64,000 nt of DNA from Modestobacter sp. Leaf380 (lineage in GTDB: Bacteria > Actinomycetota > Actinomycetes > Mycobacteriales > Geodermatophilaceae): assembly GCF_001424485.1 (NCBI RefSeq), contig NZ_LMQC01000012.1:705012-769011 (forward strand), given 5' to 3'. The notes beneath the pieces were generated by a model, which was not told where the DNA came from, ran no database searches, and was given only the letters and a program-made list of their open reading frames with translations. How positions within the stretch are numbered: the stretch's first letter is position 1; every line of letters starts with the position of its first letter. Below, in pieces: positions 51,738 through 59,766 of this stretch. Position numbers and translations under genes: made by a program.

Positions 51738-52892
51738 GTGCGCAGCGTCGTCGTCGGCAAGTTCGTCCCGTGGCCCCCCAACAGCGGGGACAAGCGCCGC
51801 ACCCTCGGGATCGTCCGGGCGCTGCGCGAGCAGGGCGAGGTGGTCCTGGTCGCCTACGCCGGGGAGCACGAGGACGCCGAGCCCCTGCGGGCCGAGGGCA
51901 TCGAGGTGCGGTCGGTCCCCCTGCGGCGCCGTCCCCGCGACCTGGTCGAGGGCCTGGTCCGTGGGCGGTCGATCACCACGGCCCGCTTCTGGGACGCCGA
52001 GCTGGCCCGGGTGCTGGCGCAGGCGTGCACGCCCGACACCGACGTCCTGGTGGTCGAGCACGTGCAGCTGCTGCCGGTCGCGCGCGGGCTCCGGGCCCGG
52101 GTCCGGGTGCTGGACATGCACAACGTGGAGTCCTCACTGACCGCCCGGATGGCGGCGTCGGCGGCGGGGCCCGCGAAGCTGGTCTACGCCGCCGAGGCCC
52201 GGGCCCTGCGCCGCATCGAGCGCACCGTGGACGACGTGGACGTGGTCGCCGTGGTCAGCGAGGGCGACCGGGACGGCCTGGTCGCCCTGGGCAGCCGGCA
52301 CACCCCCGTGGTGGTCCCCAACGCCTGGGGCGAACCCGACCCGCTGCCGCCGGCGGCCGACCCGGTGGTCAGCTTCGTCGCCCTGCAGTCGTGGGCGCCC
52401 AACGTCGAGGCAGCGCTGTGGTTCGCCCGGGAGGTGTGGCCGCGGGTCGTCGAGGCCGTCCCCGGCGCACGGCTGCAGGTCGTGGGCCGCGAGCCGACGG
52501 CCGAGGTCCGCGCCCTGGCCGGTCCCTCGGTCGTCGTGACCGGGACGGTGGAGGACCTGACGCCCTGGTACCAGGCGACCCGGGTGAGCGTGGCACCGCT
52601 GCTGACCGGTGGGGGCTCCCGGTTGAAGATCCTGGAGTCCCTCGCCGCCGGCCGTCCGGTGGTCTCGACCGCGATCGGGGTCGAGGGCCTCGAGGACCTG
52701 GTCGGCCGTGGCGTCGTCGTCGCCGACGCCCCTGCGGCCATGGCCGCGGCCCTCGTCGAGCTGCTCACCGACGTCGAGGCCGCTGCGGCTCTGGGCCTGG
52801 CCGGCGCCGAGGCCGTCGGGGCGGACCACTCCTGGGAGGCGGCTGTCCGACCGCTGCTGGCCCGGCTCCACACCCTGGGCGCGGAGGACTGA
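51738..52892 (+). CDS. glycosyltransferase (GT-B, family 4 type)
   Basis: 384 residues from GTG 51738; AGGAG lies 8 nt upstream. The N-terminus VVVGKFVPWPPNSGDKRRTL, the central VLDMHNVESSLTARM and the donor-site run GGGSRLKILESLAAGRPVVS are typical of this GT4 subgroup. The conserved Glu in KILE would contact the donor. Cytoplasmic enzyme, last gene of the operon Wzz-Wzy-acyltransferase-GT, so it likely extends the same repeat unit. Donor sugar unknown. A 14-bp hairpin terminator follows at once. Confidence 0.9.
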   Translation: MRSVVVGKFVPWPPNSGDKRRTLGIVRALREQGEVVLVAYAGEHEDAEPLRAEGIEVRSVPLRRRPRDLVEGLVRGRSITTARFWDAELARVLAQACTPDTDVLVVEHVQLLPVARGLRARVRVLDMHNVESSLTARMAASAAGPAKLVYAAEARALRRIERTVDDVDVVAVVSEGDRDGLVALGSRHTPVVVPNAWGEPDPLPPAADPVVSFVALQSWAPNVEAALWFAREVWPRVVEAVPGARLQVVGREPTAEVRALAGPSVVVTGTVEDLTPWYQATRVSVAPLLTGGGSRLKILESLAAGRPVVSTAIGVEGLEDLVGRGVVVADAPAAMAAALVELLTDVEAAAALGLAGAEAVGADHSWEAAVRPLLARLHTLGAED

Positions 52893-52898
52893 GGACAC

Positions 52899-52930
52899 CC
52901 CGGTGGGCCGTGCGGACACGGCCCACCGGG
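52899..52930. terminator. perfect 14-bp hairpin between convergent operons
   Basis: CCCGGTGGGCCGTG, loop CGGA, then CACGGCCCACCGGG: a perfect 14-bp stem, 6 bp after the glycosyltransferase stop and 4 bp before the stop of the minus-strand oxidoreductase. A strong bidirectional terminator candidate. Confidence 0.85.
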
Positions 52931-52934
52931 AGGG

Positions 52935-54251
52935 TCAGGAGGCGGCCGGCCCCGTCGCCGCCGCGCTGCCGAAGAACATCGTGTCCTGCTCCGCGCGCAG
53001 CCGGTCCACCAGGCGACCGGCTGGGAGCTCGACGTCGGCGTAGCCGATCAGCTCGTCCTTGACGACCGCACGCAGCAGTCGCGCCCCCTCGGCGATGCCC
53101 AGCGGCAGCACCCGGTCGGCGTGCGTGACCTCGGCCTTCTCCGCCTCGCCGTAGTAGTGGTACCCGCCCGGTGCGTCCAGCACCGTGCCGGCCGGCAGGT
53201 CGGTCTTGGCCACGGTGACCACGTCGACGCGGGGCGCGCCGTCGGGGCGGATGGTGGCCTCGCCGAGCAGAGCTGCCCGCGCGACGGTGACGGGCACCTC
53301 GAAGTGGCACAGGTGGTAGGGCGTGTAGAAGCTGTAGAGCGGCCCCGTCCCCAGCTTGTACAGCTCCAGGTAGTGGCGCTGGGCCGGGTCATCGTGGGTG
53401 CCCAGCACGTACACGCCGGGGCCCGGCTGGGAGCCGACGACGTAGTCGACGGCCCCACCGAGAGACCGCAGCTCGTCCACGTCGTAGAGCTCGGTGAGCT
53501 CGTCGACGTGCCCGCGGTGGTCCCGGCCCAGCATCCCGCGACGGTGCACGCTGAAGCCGGCGGCGTTGGCGACCAGGGCCTGCTCCACGCTGACCTTGGT
53601 GCCGTCGGCGAAGCTCGTCACCATCCACGGGTCCTGGCCCCAACGCTCGGCGAACCCCTGCTGCGTGGTGGGTGTCCGGTAGGGGTCCTGCAGGCCCTTG
53701 ATGTTCCCGGCCACCAGCGGGGTGAGCCCGATCTGGCGGACGAAGCGGATCAGGTTCATCTGGACGCCGGGCTGGTCGCCGTCGGCACCGCTGTAGACCA
53801 CGCCCGCGGCATCGGCCTTGGTGACCAGCAGCGGCCCCAGGGTGGCGTCCACCTCGGCGTTGAGCAGCACCAGGTGCTTGCCGGCCGCGATGACGGCGAG
53901 CGCGAGCTCGGCACCGAAGGCCACGGCACCGGTGGCGTCGACGACGACGTCCACCGCGCCGGCACCGGTGAGGACGGCGACGTCGTCGGTGACCGCCACC
54001 CCCCCGGCGGCGGCGATCCGGTCGACGTCGGCCGGGGACTCAGCCGCAGCCGGCTGGGCACCGGCCTGCGTGAGGATGTCGAACGCCTTGGCCGGCGTCC
54101 GGTTGCACACGACGGTCAGCTGCATGCCGGGGGTGGAGTTGACCACCTGGTTGACCAGGCCCTTGGCCATGAAGCCGGCACCGACCAGGCCGAGGCGGAC
54201 CGGGCGGTCCTCGGTCTGCCGGCGGGCCAGCAGGGTGTCGACCGGGATCAC
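52935..54251 (-). CDS. Rossmann oxidoreductase with C-terminal SAF domain (COG4091-like)
   Basis: 438 residues; start GTG 54251, overlapping the upstream stop by 4 bp. N-terminal NAD(P)-binding Rossmann domain (LGLVGAGFMAKGLVNQVV, about 19-36), then a homoserine-dehydrogenase-like middle with NIKGLQDPYRTPTTQQGFAE, which is highly characteristic of this group. The C-terminal SAF-like domain (about 345-415) has KTDLPAGTVLDAPGGYHYYG. SAF domains in sialic-acid synthases and antifreeze-like proteins bind sugars. COG4091 proteins are called predicted homoserine dehydrogenases, but operon placement with RfbF, SDR and RmlC homologues suggests a sugar-nucleotide or branched-sugar reaction. Last gene of the four-gene operon. 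Confidence 0.85.
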   Translation of the reverse strand: MIPVDTLLARRQTEDRPVRLGLVGAGFMAKGLVNQVVNSTPGMQLTVVCNRTPAKAFDILTQAGAQPAAAESPADVDRIAAAGGVAVTDDVAVLTGAGAVDVVVDATGAVAFGAELALAVIAAGKHLVLLNAEVDATLGPLLVTKADAAGVVYSGADGDQPGVQMNLIRFVRQIGLTPLVAGNIKGLQDPYRTPTTQQGFAERWGQDPWMVTSFADGTKVSVEQALVANAAGFSVHRRGMLGRDHRGHVDELTELYDVDELRSLGGAVDYVVGSQPGPGVYVLGTHDDPAQRHYLELYKLGTGPLYSFYTPYHLCHFEVPVTVARAALLGEATIRPDGAPRVDVVTVAKTDLPAGTVLDAPGGYHYYGEAEKAEVTHADRVLPLGIAEGARLLRAVVKDELIGYADVELPAGRLVDRLRAEQDTMFFGSAAATGPAAS

Positions 54252-54817
54252 GAGGGGACCCCGGCCTCGAACAGCCGGCGGTTGGCCTCGACGTCGAAGT
54301 CGGGCCAGCTGACGTCCTTGTCCGACACGAGCGACACCGGCAGCGGCAGCTCCAGGCCGAAGGCCGGGTCGTCGTGGCGGTACCCGACCTCGGCGCCGGC
54401 GGCGTAGGCGACCGAGACCAGGTACTGCACCTCGGTGTCGTCGGTGAGGGTCTGGTAGGCGTGCGCCAGGTGCGCGGGGAGGTAGAGCGCCCGGTGGTTG
54501 TCCGCGGTCAGCTCGACGGCGACCTTCTCCATGAACGTGGGAGAGTCCGGTCGCACGTCGACCGCGATGTCCACGATGGCGCCGCGGGTGCAGCGGACGA
54601 ACTTGGACTCGGGGTGGCCGGGCAGGGACAGGTGCAGCCCGCGGACGGTGCCGGCGCGGTGGTTGAAGGACACGTTGCCGTGCACGACCGCCGGGTCCAG
54701 CCCGTGCGCGGTGAACTCCTCGGCCGCGAAGCTGCGGGCGAAGAAGCCGCGCTCGTCCTCGCGCAGCTCCATGTCCACCACCATGCAGCCGGCGATCGCC
54801 GTCTCGGTGAACTTCAC
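54248..54817 (-). CDS. RmlC-like sugar 3,5-epimerase (cupin)
   Basis: 189 residues from GTG 54817, which overlaps the upstream stop by 4 bp. RmlC landmarks: DERGFFARSF, VHGNVSFNHRAGTVRGLH with the catalytic His, VRCTRGAIVDIAVDVRPDSP, and ALYLPAHLAHAYQTL. The Tyr-Gln that usually follows RGLH is replaced by Leu-Ser, so specificity may differ. It would epimerise C3 and/or C5 of an NDP-4-keto-6-deoxyhexose. With a CTP-type first enzyme in the operon, the substrate may be CDP- rather than dTDP-linked. Third of four coupled genes. Confidence 0.88.
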   Translation of the reverse strand: MKFTETAIAGCMVVDMELREDERGFFARSFAAEEFTAHGLDPAVVHGNVSFNHRAGTVRGLHLSLPGHPESKFVRCTRGAIVDIAVDVRPDSPTFMEKVAVELTADNHRALYLPAHLAHAYQTLTDDTEVQYLVSVAYAAGAEVGYRHDDPAFGLELPLPVSLVSDKDVSWPDFDVEANRRLFEAGVPS

Positions 54818-55839
54818 GCGGTCGCCCAGTACAGCTGCGAGTCGACCTGCGAGGTGCGCATCAGGTGCTCGATCTGCTTGAGCCGGGTGTGGCCGCGGCC
54901 GGTGAAGGTGGCGTCGTCCATGTCGATGGACTGGAACACCCGGTGCAGCTGGGCGGCGCCGGCGGCGGCGTTCCAGTCGGTCGCGTAGCCGGGCAGGACC
55001 TGCCCGATCTTGTCGAAGGCCACCCGGTAGCTCCGGTTGTCCGCACTGGGGTCGCCGAAGGTCAGCTCGCAGCCGGGGAACTCCGCCGCGACGATCTCGG
55101 CGATGTCGCGGACCCGGTAGTTGTTGTCGTCGCTGCCCACGTTGAACACCGCGCCGTGCACGGCCTCGCGGGGGCTCTGCACGGTCATGACGATCGCCTT
55201 GGCGATGTCCAGGGCGTGCACCAGCGGGCGCCACGGGGACCCGTCGCTGGTCATGGCGATCTTGTTCGTCGTCCAGGCCAGGCCGGACAGGTTGTTCAGC
55301 ACGATGTCGAAGCGCATCCGCGGGCTCGCGCCGAAGGCGGTGGCGTTGCGCAGGAAGGTCGGGGAGAACTCGTCGGTGAGCAGCGCGGACACGTCCCGCT
55401 CGACCAGGGCCTTGCAGCGCGCGTAGGACGTCTGCGGGTCCACGGCGCTCGACTCGTCGACGGTGCCCTCGGCGACGCCGTAGACGCTGCAGGAGGACAT
55501 GTAGACGAAGCGCTGCACGCCGGCGGCCCGGGCCGCCTCGGCCAGCTTCACCGACCCGTGGTGGTTGATGTCGTAGGTGACGTCGCCGATCAGGTCACCG
55601 ATCGGGTCGTTGGACAGCTCGGCCATGTGCACGACCGCGTCGACGCCCTCGAGGTGCTCGGGCCCCAGGTTGCGGATGTCCAGCGCCAGGGTCTCGGGGA
55701 CCAGGTCCAGCCCCGGGTACAGCCAGCCGTTCTTGTAGTAACCGGTGTCCACGCCGACGACGGCGTGTCCGGCGCGCAGCAGCTCCTGCGCGGTGAGGCA
55801 GCCGAGGTATCCCTCGGTGCCCGTGACGAGTACTCGCAT
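54814..55839 (-). CDS. NAD-dependent epimerase/dehydratase (extended SDR)
   Basis: 341 residues from ATG 55839. Extended SDR with the nucleotide motif VTGTEGYLGCLTAQEL, the catalytic Tyr-x3-Lys in SYARCKALVERD, the preceding YMSSCSVYGVAEG, and a C-terminal substrate part containing FNVGSDDNNYRVRDIAEIV. Such enzymes convert NDP-hexoses by 4-epimerisation, 4,6-dehydration or reduction. The specific reaction is not readable. Being directly after a glucose-1-phosphate cytidylyltransferase homologue and before an RmlC homologue suggests dehydratase or reductase work on the same nucleotide sugar. Confidence 0.88.
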   Translation of the reverse strand: MRVLVTGTEGYLGCLTAQELLRAGHAVVGVDTGYYKNGWLYPGLDLVPETLALDIRNLGPEHLEGVDAVVHMAELSNDPIGDLIGDVTYDINHHGSVKLAEAARAAGVQRFVYMSSCSVYGVAEGTVDESSAVDPQTSYARCKALVERDVSALLTDEFSPTFLRNATAFGASPRMRFDIVLNNLSGLAWTTNKIAMTSDGSPWRPLVHALDIAKAIVMTVQSPREAVHGAVFNVGSDDNNYRVRDIAEIVAAEFPGCELTFGDPSADNRSYRVAFDKIGQVLPGYATDWNAAAGAAQLHRVFQSIDMDDATFTGRGHTRLKQIEHLMRTSQVDSQLYWATA

Positions 55840-55887
55840 CTCAGTTCTCCAGCTCGTGGTGTCGGTTCTCGGGCGGGTACGACGCGG

Positions 55888-56706
55888 TCAGTCCGACCAG
55901 ACCTTCCACTCGGCTCGACCGTCGTCCCACAGCCCGTTCAGTTCCTTCCAGTCCCGGAAGGTGTCCATGCCCATCCAGAAGCCCTCGTGGCGGTGGACGC
56001 CGAGCTCGCCGTCGCGCGCCAGGCGCTGCAGCGGGGCGTGCTCGAGCATCTCGTCGGTGGCATCGGCGTCGAGGTAACGGTCCACGAAGGACCGCTCGAA
56101 GAAGAAGAACCCGCCGTTGACGTACCCGGTCTGGGACTGCTTCTCGTTGAACTGGGTGACCGCATCGCCCTCGAGCACCATCTCGCCGTACCGGCCGCTG
56201 GGGTGCACCCCGGTGAGGGTGCCCAGCTTGCCCGAGGCGACGTGGGCCGCCAGGGTCGCCGGGAGGTCCATGGCCCCGATCCCGTCGCCGTAGGTGAGGG
56301 CGAAGCGGGGGGCGTCCAGGTAGGCGGCGACGCGGGCGATGCGGGCGCCGGTCGCGGTGGTCAGCCCGGTCTCGGCGAAGGTGATCTCCCAGTCCTCGGC
56401 GGCCACGTCGGTGTGGAACTCCAGCTCGTGCGGCCCGCGCAGGCGCAGCGTGAAGTCGTTCGTCCGCGCGCGGTGGTCGACGAAGTAGTCCTTGATCATG
56501 TCGCCCTTGTAGCCCAGGCAGAGCACGAAGCGCCGGAAGCCGTAGTGGCTGTAGGTCTTCATGATGTGCCAGAGCACCGGCCGGCCGCCGATGTCCACGA
56601 GGCCCTTGGGGAGCTGCTCACTGGCCTCGCGCAACCGGGTCCCCATGCCTCCGCAGAGGATCACGACGGGGATGTCGGCGGGGCTCACGTCGGTGCTCTG
56701 GGTCAA
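55888..56706 (-). CDS. rfbF: glucose-1-phosphate cytidylyltransferase homologue
   Basis: 272 residues from TTG 56706, chosen because GAGGA lies 7 nt upstream and the family starts close to the nucleotide loop. GTG 56742 could serve as a leaderless start. Nucleotidyltransferase fold: VVILCGGMGTRLREASEQLP with the GG.GTRL loop and K, then VDIGGRPVLWHIMKTYSHYG, YKGDMIKDYF, TYGDGIGAMDL with the metal Asp, and GYVNGGFFFFE. These residues, including WHIMK, match RfbF rather than the dTTP-using RmlA. It would make CDP-glucose from CTP and glucose-1-phosphate, first step of the operon. Other sugar phosphates are possible. Confidence 0.88.
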   Translation of the reverse strand: MTQSTDVSPADIPVVILCGGMGTRLREASEQLPKGLVDIGGRPVLWHIMKTYSHYGFRRFVLCLGYKGDMIKDYFVDHRARTNDFTLRLRGPHELEFHTDVAAEDWEITFAETGLTTATGARIARVAAYLDAPRFALTYGDGIGAMDLPATLAAHVASGKLGTLTGVHPSGRYGEMVLEGDAVTQFNEKQSQTGYVNGGFFFFERSFVDRYLDADATDEMLEHAPLQRLARDGELGVHRHEGFWMGMDTFRDWKELNGLWDDGRAEWKVWSD

Positions 56707-56748
56707 GGTCAGTCCTCGTTCTCGTTGGTCGGGCTGCGTCACTCGACG

Positions 56749-56754
56749 AGCCTA
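56749..56754 (-). promoter_or_regulatory. -10 box TAGGCT for the sugar-nucleotide operon
   Basis: On the minus strand CCCTAGGCTCG contains TAGGCT, 43 bp before the TTG start and 6 nt before the alternative GTG. It matches CCCTAAGCTCG upstream of the TagD-like cytidylyltransferase. Confidence 0.5.
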
Positions 56755-56798
56755 GGGCGGTCGTGGGTCCGGCCGGACCGGGCGTTACCCGATCCGGT

Positions 56799-56814
56799 GT
56801 CACCCACGGGTGAC
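56799..56814. promoter_or_regulatory. 16-bp palindrome upstream of the sugar-nucleotide operon
   Basis: GTCACCC-AC-GGGTGAC is a 7-bp perfect inverted repeat with a 2-nt centre. It lies 45 bp upstream of the TAGGCT box and 26 bp after the end of the oxidase gene. Possible operator for the operon, or part of a terminator for the gene before. Confidence 0.45.
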
Positions 56815-56840
56815 GGGCTCGGCAGTGGCGTCACCGTGAG

Positions 56841-57896
56841 TCAGCGACCGGTGACGGACACCGCCATGCTGGCGTCCAGGTCGGCCAGGGACGCAGCTCC
56901 GGCGACGGCGAGCACGTGGGCGAGGTCGCTGTGCAGGGCGTCCAGGCAGGCCGCGACGCCCTCGGCGCCTCCTGCACTCAGCGCCCACAGGACGGGCCTG
57001 CCGACCAGGACCGCGTCGGCCCCGAGCGCGAGCGCCGTGAGGGCGTCGAGCCCGGTGCGGATGCCGCCGTCCACCAGCACCGGGACGTCGTCACCGACCG
57101 CGGCGACGACGTCGGGCAGGGCCAGGGCACTGGGCAGGGCGCGGTCGAGCTGGCGGCCGCCGTGGTTGGAGACCACCACGCCCGCGGCGCCGGCGTCCAC
57201 GCACCGACGGGCCTCGTCACCCCGCAGGACGCCCTTGACCAGGACCGGCAGACCACTGACCTCGGTGAGCTCGGCGATCACGTCGGGCGTCATCGAGGGG
57301 TCCTGCTCGGCGAGGGCGCGGCCGTCCGTCCCCGCCACCAGGTGCTGGGCGAGGTTGACCAGGTACTGGTCGTCGGGCACCGAGATGCGCACCCCGCTGA
57401 CCTTGCCCTTGCGGCCGACGTACGGGGTGTCGACGGTGAGCACGACCGCGGTGGCCCCGGCCGCGGCGGCGCGGCGGACCAGGGCGTGGGTGAGGGAACG
57501 GTCGCGCATGCCGTAGGCCTGGAACCACCAGGGAGCCGTCGCCACGGCAGCCACGTCCTCCACGGCCACGCTGGACCGGGTGGACAGCACGCCCAGGCAC
57601 CCGGCGGCCCCCGTGCCGGCGAAGGTGGCCCGCTCCCCCTCGGGGTGCGCGAGGGCGTGGAAGGCCATCGGGGCCACGACGAACGGCGACTCGACCCTCG
57701 CGCCCGGCAGTTGGACGGACAGGTCCACCGTCGAGACGTCGTGCAGGACGCGGGGTCGCAGCCGGTAGGCCGACCAGGCGGCCTGCGCCTCACCCGCGGT
57801 CACCTCGGCACCCGACCCTGAGGCGTAGTAGTCGTGCACAGCCGGGTCGAGCCGGGTGCGGGCGGCGTCGGCCTGCTCGCGCAGGAGCGTCAACAC
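56841..57896 (-). CDS. FMN-dependent alpha-hydroxy-acid oxidase
   Basis: 351 residues from GTG 57896 (GGGAGG 6 nt upstream). TIM-barrel flavoenzyme of the lactate oxidase / glycolate oxidase family: DYYASGSGAEVT near the start, FVVAPMAFHALAHPEGE, WWFQAYGMRDR, VLTVDTPYVGRK, VLVKGVLRGDEA with the FMN Lys, SNHGGRQLDR with the catalytic His and Arg, and VDGGIRTGLDA. It would oxidise an L-2-hydroxy acid to the keto acid, with oxygen or another acceptor. Its place between a sugar transferase and a sugar-nucleotide operon is odd and suggests an independent metabolic gene. Substrate unknown. Confidence 0.92.
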   Translation of the reverse strand: MLTLLREQADAARTRLDPAVHDYYASGSGAEVTAGEAQAAWSAYRLRPRVLHDVSTVDLSVQLPGARVESPFVVAPMAFHALAHPEGERATFAGTGAAGCLGVLSTRSSVAVEDVAAVATAPWWFQAYGMRDRSLTHALVRRAAAAGATAVVLTVDTPYVGRKGKVSGVRISVPDDQYLVNLAQHLVAGTDGRALAEQDPSMTPDVIAELTEVSGLPVLVKGVLRGDEARRCVDAGAAGVVVSNHGGRQLDRALPSALALPDVVAAVGDDVPVLVDGGIRTGLDALTALALGADAVLVGRPVLWALSAGGAEGVAACLDALHSDLAHVLAVAGAASLADLDASMAVSVTGR

Positions 57897-57984
57897 GGGG
57901 GGCCTCCCGGAGGTCGGCGGTGGGCGCCGCCGACCGGGGCCCAGGTCCGGGCCCCGACGGCACCCGTCGTGGTCGAGCAGTGGG

Positions 57985-59478
57985 TCAGTACGCCCCGGAC
58001 CCGCGGACGACGGCACCGACCGTCTTGGCCAGGATCATCAGGTCCATCGTCAGCGACCAGTTCTCCACGTAGCGGACGTCCAGTCGCACCGTGTCGTCCC
58101 ACGACAGGTCCGACCGGCCGCTGACCTGCCACAGACCGGTGATGCCGGGCTTGACCAGCAGACGACGACGCATGTCGAAGCCGTACTGCTCGACCTCGGC
58201 GGTCACGTGCGGGCGGGGGCCGACCAGCGACATGGAGCCGGTGAGCACGTTGAACAACTGGGGCAGCTCGTCCAGCGAGTAGCGACGCAGGACGCGACCG
58301 ACACGGGTGACCCGGGGGTCCGACCGCATCTTGAACTGCACGGCGTTGCCCTCGCTGAGCTCACGCAGGGCGTCGATGCCGGTGTCCGCGCCGGGGACCA
58401 TGCTGCGGAACTTCAGGACGTGGAAGGCCTGGCCGTCGCGGCCGACCCGCTCGTGACGGAAGAAGACCGGCCCGCGGCTGGTCGTCTTGACCGCCAGCGA
58501 GATGCCGATCAGCAGGGGCAGCAGCACCGCGACGATGAGCAGGGCCGCGGTCCGGTCGAAGAGGTCCTTGACGATCCGGCGGGCACCGGAGAACTCCGGC
58601 CGCTCGACGTGCATCAGCGGCAGGCCGAACATGGGACGGATGTTGACCCGCGGGCCGGCAACGTCCGTGGTCGCCGGTGCGAGCAGCAGCTCGGCCTCGG
58701 TCTGCTCCAGGTCCCAGCCCAGGCGCCGGAGCGCAGCGCCCTCGAGCTCCGGGGAGGGCAGGACGGCGACGGTGTCCACCTGGTGGCGGGCGACCACGGC
58801 CACCACGTCGTCGAGGCCACCCAGGACGGGCAGCCCGTCGAAGGTGCCGCCGGAACCACCGGGCAGGCAGCAGCCCACGATCTGGTAGCCGTGCTGGGAC
58901 TCGCGGGCGATCTGTGCCCGCAGGGCGGCCACGCCGTTGCGGTGGCCGACCAGCAGGGCGGTCTGCCCGAGGCGGCCGGCGCGACGCTGACGGTGCACCC
59001 GGTCACGCTGGACCCAGCGCTGAGCCAGCGTCAGGGCGGCGGCCAGCGGGATCGCGATGACGACGTAGCCGCGGGCGACCTCGAGCTTGAAGGCCCAGGA
59101 GACCGTGCCGACGGCGGCCAGGAGCAGAGCGGCGGCGAAGAAGACCCGGCGGAACTCCTCCGGGCCGACCCAGAGGAAGCGCGGCTCGTAGGTCCGGGCC
59201 ACCGACATCGCGACGACCCAGACGACCGGCAGCACGACGAGGAACCAGTTCGATGTGGCCGGCACGTCGACGCCGTCGTCGGCGGGCCCGAAGCGGAAGA
59301 CGTGGCCGATGACCCCGGCCAGGAGCGCGCAGACCGCGTCCAGGGCGATGATCCGCCGGACGTAGGCCACCCGCCAGGAGCGTCGCGCGGTGGTTGCGTC
59401 GTTGGCGCGATCGAGACGGTGCTGGCCTGGCGACGCAGAGCGGCCGGTGGCCCGGTCGGGCGTGTCGAGCACAGACAA
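57985..59478 (-). CDS. polyprenyl-phosphate sugar phosphotransferase 3
   Basis: 497 residues from TTG 59478 with GGGGGG about 6 nt upstream; GTG two codons later is an alternative. Membrane helices about 38-165, Rossmann domain with TALLVGHRNGVAALRAQI, a helix near 312, then RVGRDGQAFHVLKFRSM, YSLDELPQLFNVL, SLVGPRPHVTAEV and KPGITGLWQVSGRSDLSW; it ends SGAY. Very similar to copy 2 at 40.1 kb throughout. It would begin lipid-linked glycan synthesis with a sugar-1-phosphate. It lies 88 bp upstream of the oxidase gene on the same strand. Confidence 0.92.
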   Translation of the reverse strand: MSVLDTPDRATGRSASPGQHRLDRANDATTARRSWRVAYVRRIIALDAVCALLAGVIGHVFRFGPADDGVDVPATSNWFLVVLPVVWVVAMSVARTYEPRFLWVGPEEFRRVFFAAALLLAAVGTVSWAFKLEVARGYVVIAIPLAAALTLAQRWVQRDRVHRQRRAGRLGQTALLVGHRNGVAALRAQIARESQHGYQIVGCCLPGGSGGTFDGLPVLGGLDDVVAVVARHQVDTVAVLPSPELEGAALRRLGWDLEQTEAELLLAPATTDVAGPRVNIRPMFGLPLMHVERPEFSGARRIVKDLFDRTAALLIVAVLLPLLIGISLAVKTTSRGPVFFRHERVGRDGQAFHVLKFRSMVPGADTGIDALRELSEGNAVQFKMRSDPRVTRVGRVLRRYSLDELPQLFNVLTGSMSLVGPRPHVTAEVEQYGFDMRRRLLVKPGITGLWQVSGRSDLSWDDTVRLDVRYVENWSLTMDLMILAKTVGAVVRGSGAY

Positions 59479-59766
59479 GCGATTCCCCCCACGGACGAGC
59501 CGGCCGGAGATCCCGGCCGACGTGACCCGGGCAGCTGCACCCGGTGGTCAGCTGGAAGGTATCGGCCTGAGAGGCTCTCCGTGCTGCACTTTCGGGTGAA
59601 GGCCTCCCCCAGATGGGGAACGCTCCGTCTCAACCCTCACTCTGTGTGCCCGATCGGATGGGCATCTGTAGGACACGCCGCCGTCGATGCGGCTGAGCGT
59701 GATCACTCCCTGTGAGACGAACCGGTGACGTTACTCACGCGGTACGGCGCGTCGCGGCTCCTGGGC
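59479..59766. other. upstream region of sugar transferase 3
   Basis: 288 bp, less GC-rich than the neighbouring genes, without a gene. It carries GAGCGTGATCAC at 59695-59706, whose last ten bases match the region upstream of giant protein 2 (32525-32534). No certain -10 box. Confidence 0.4.
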
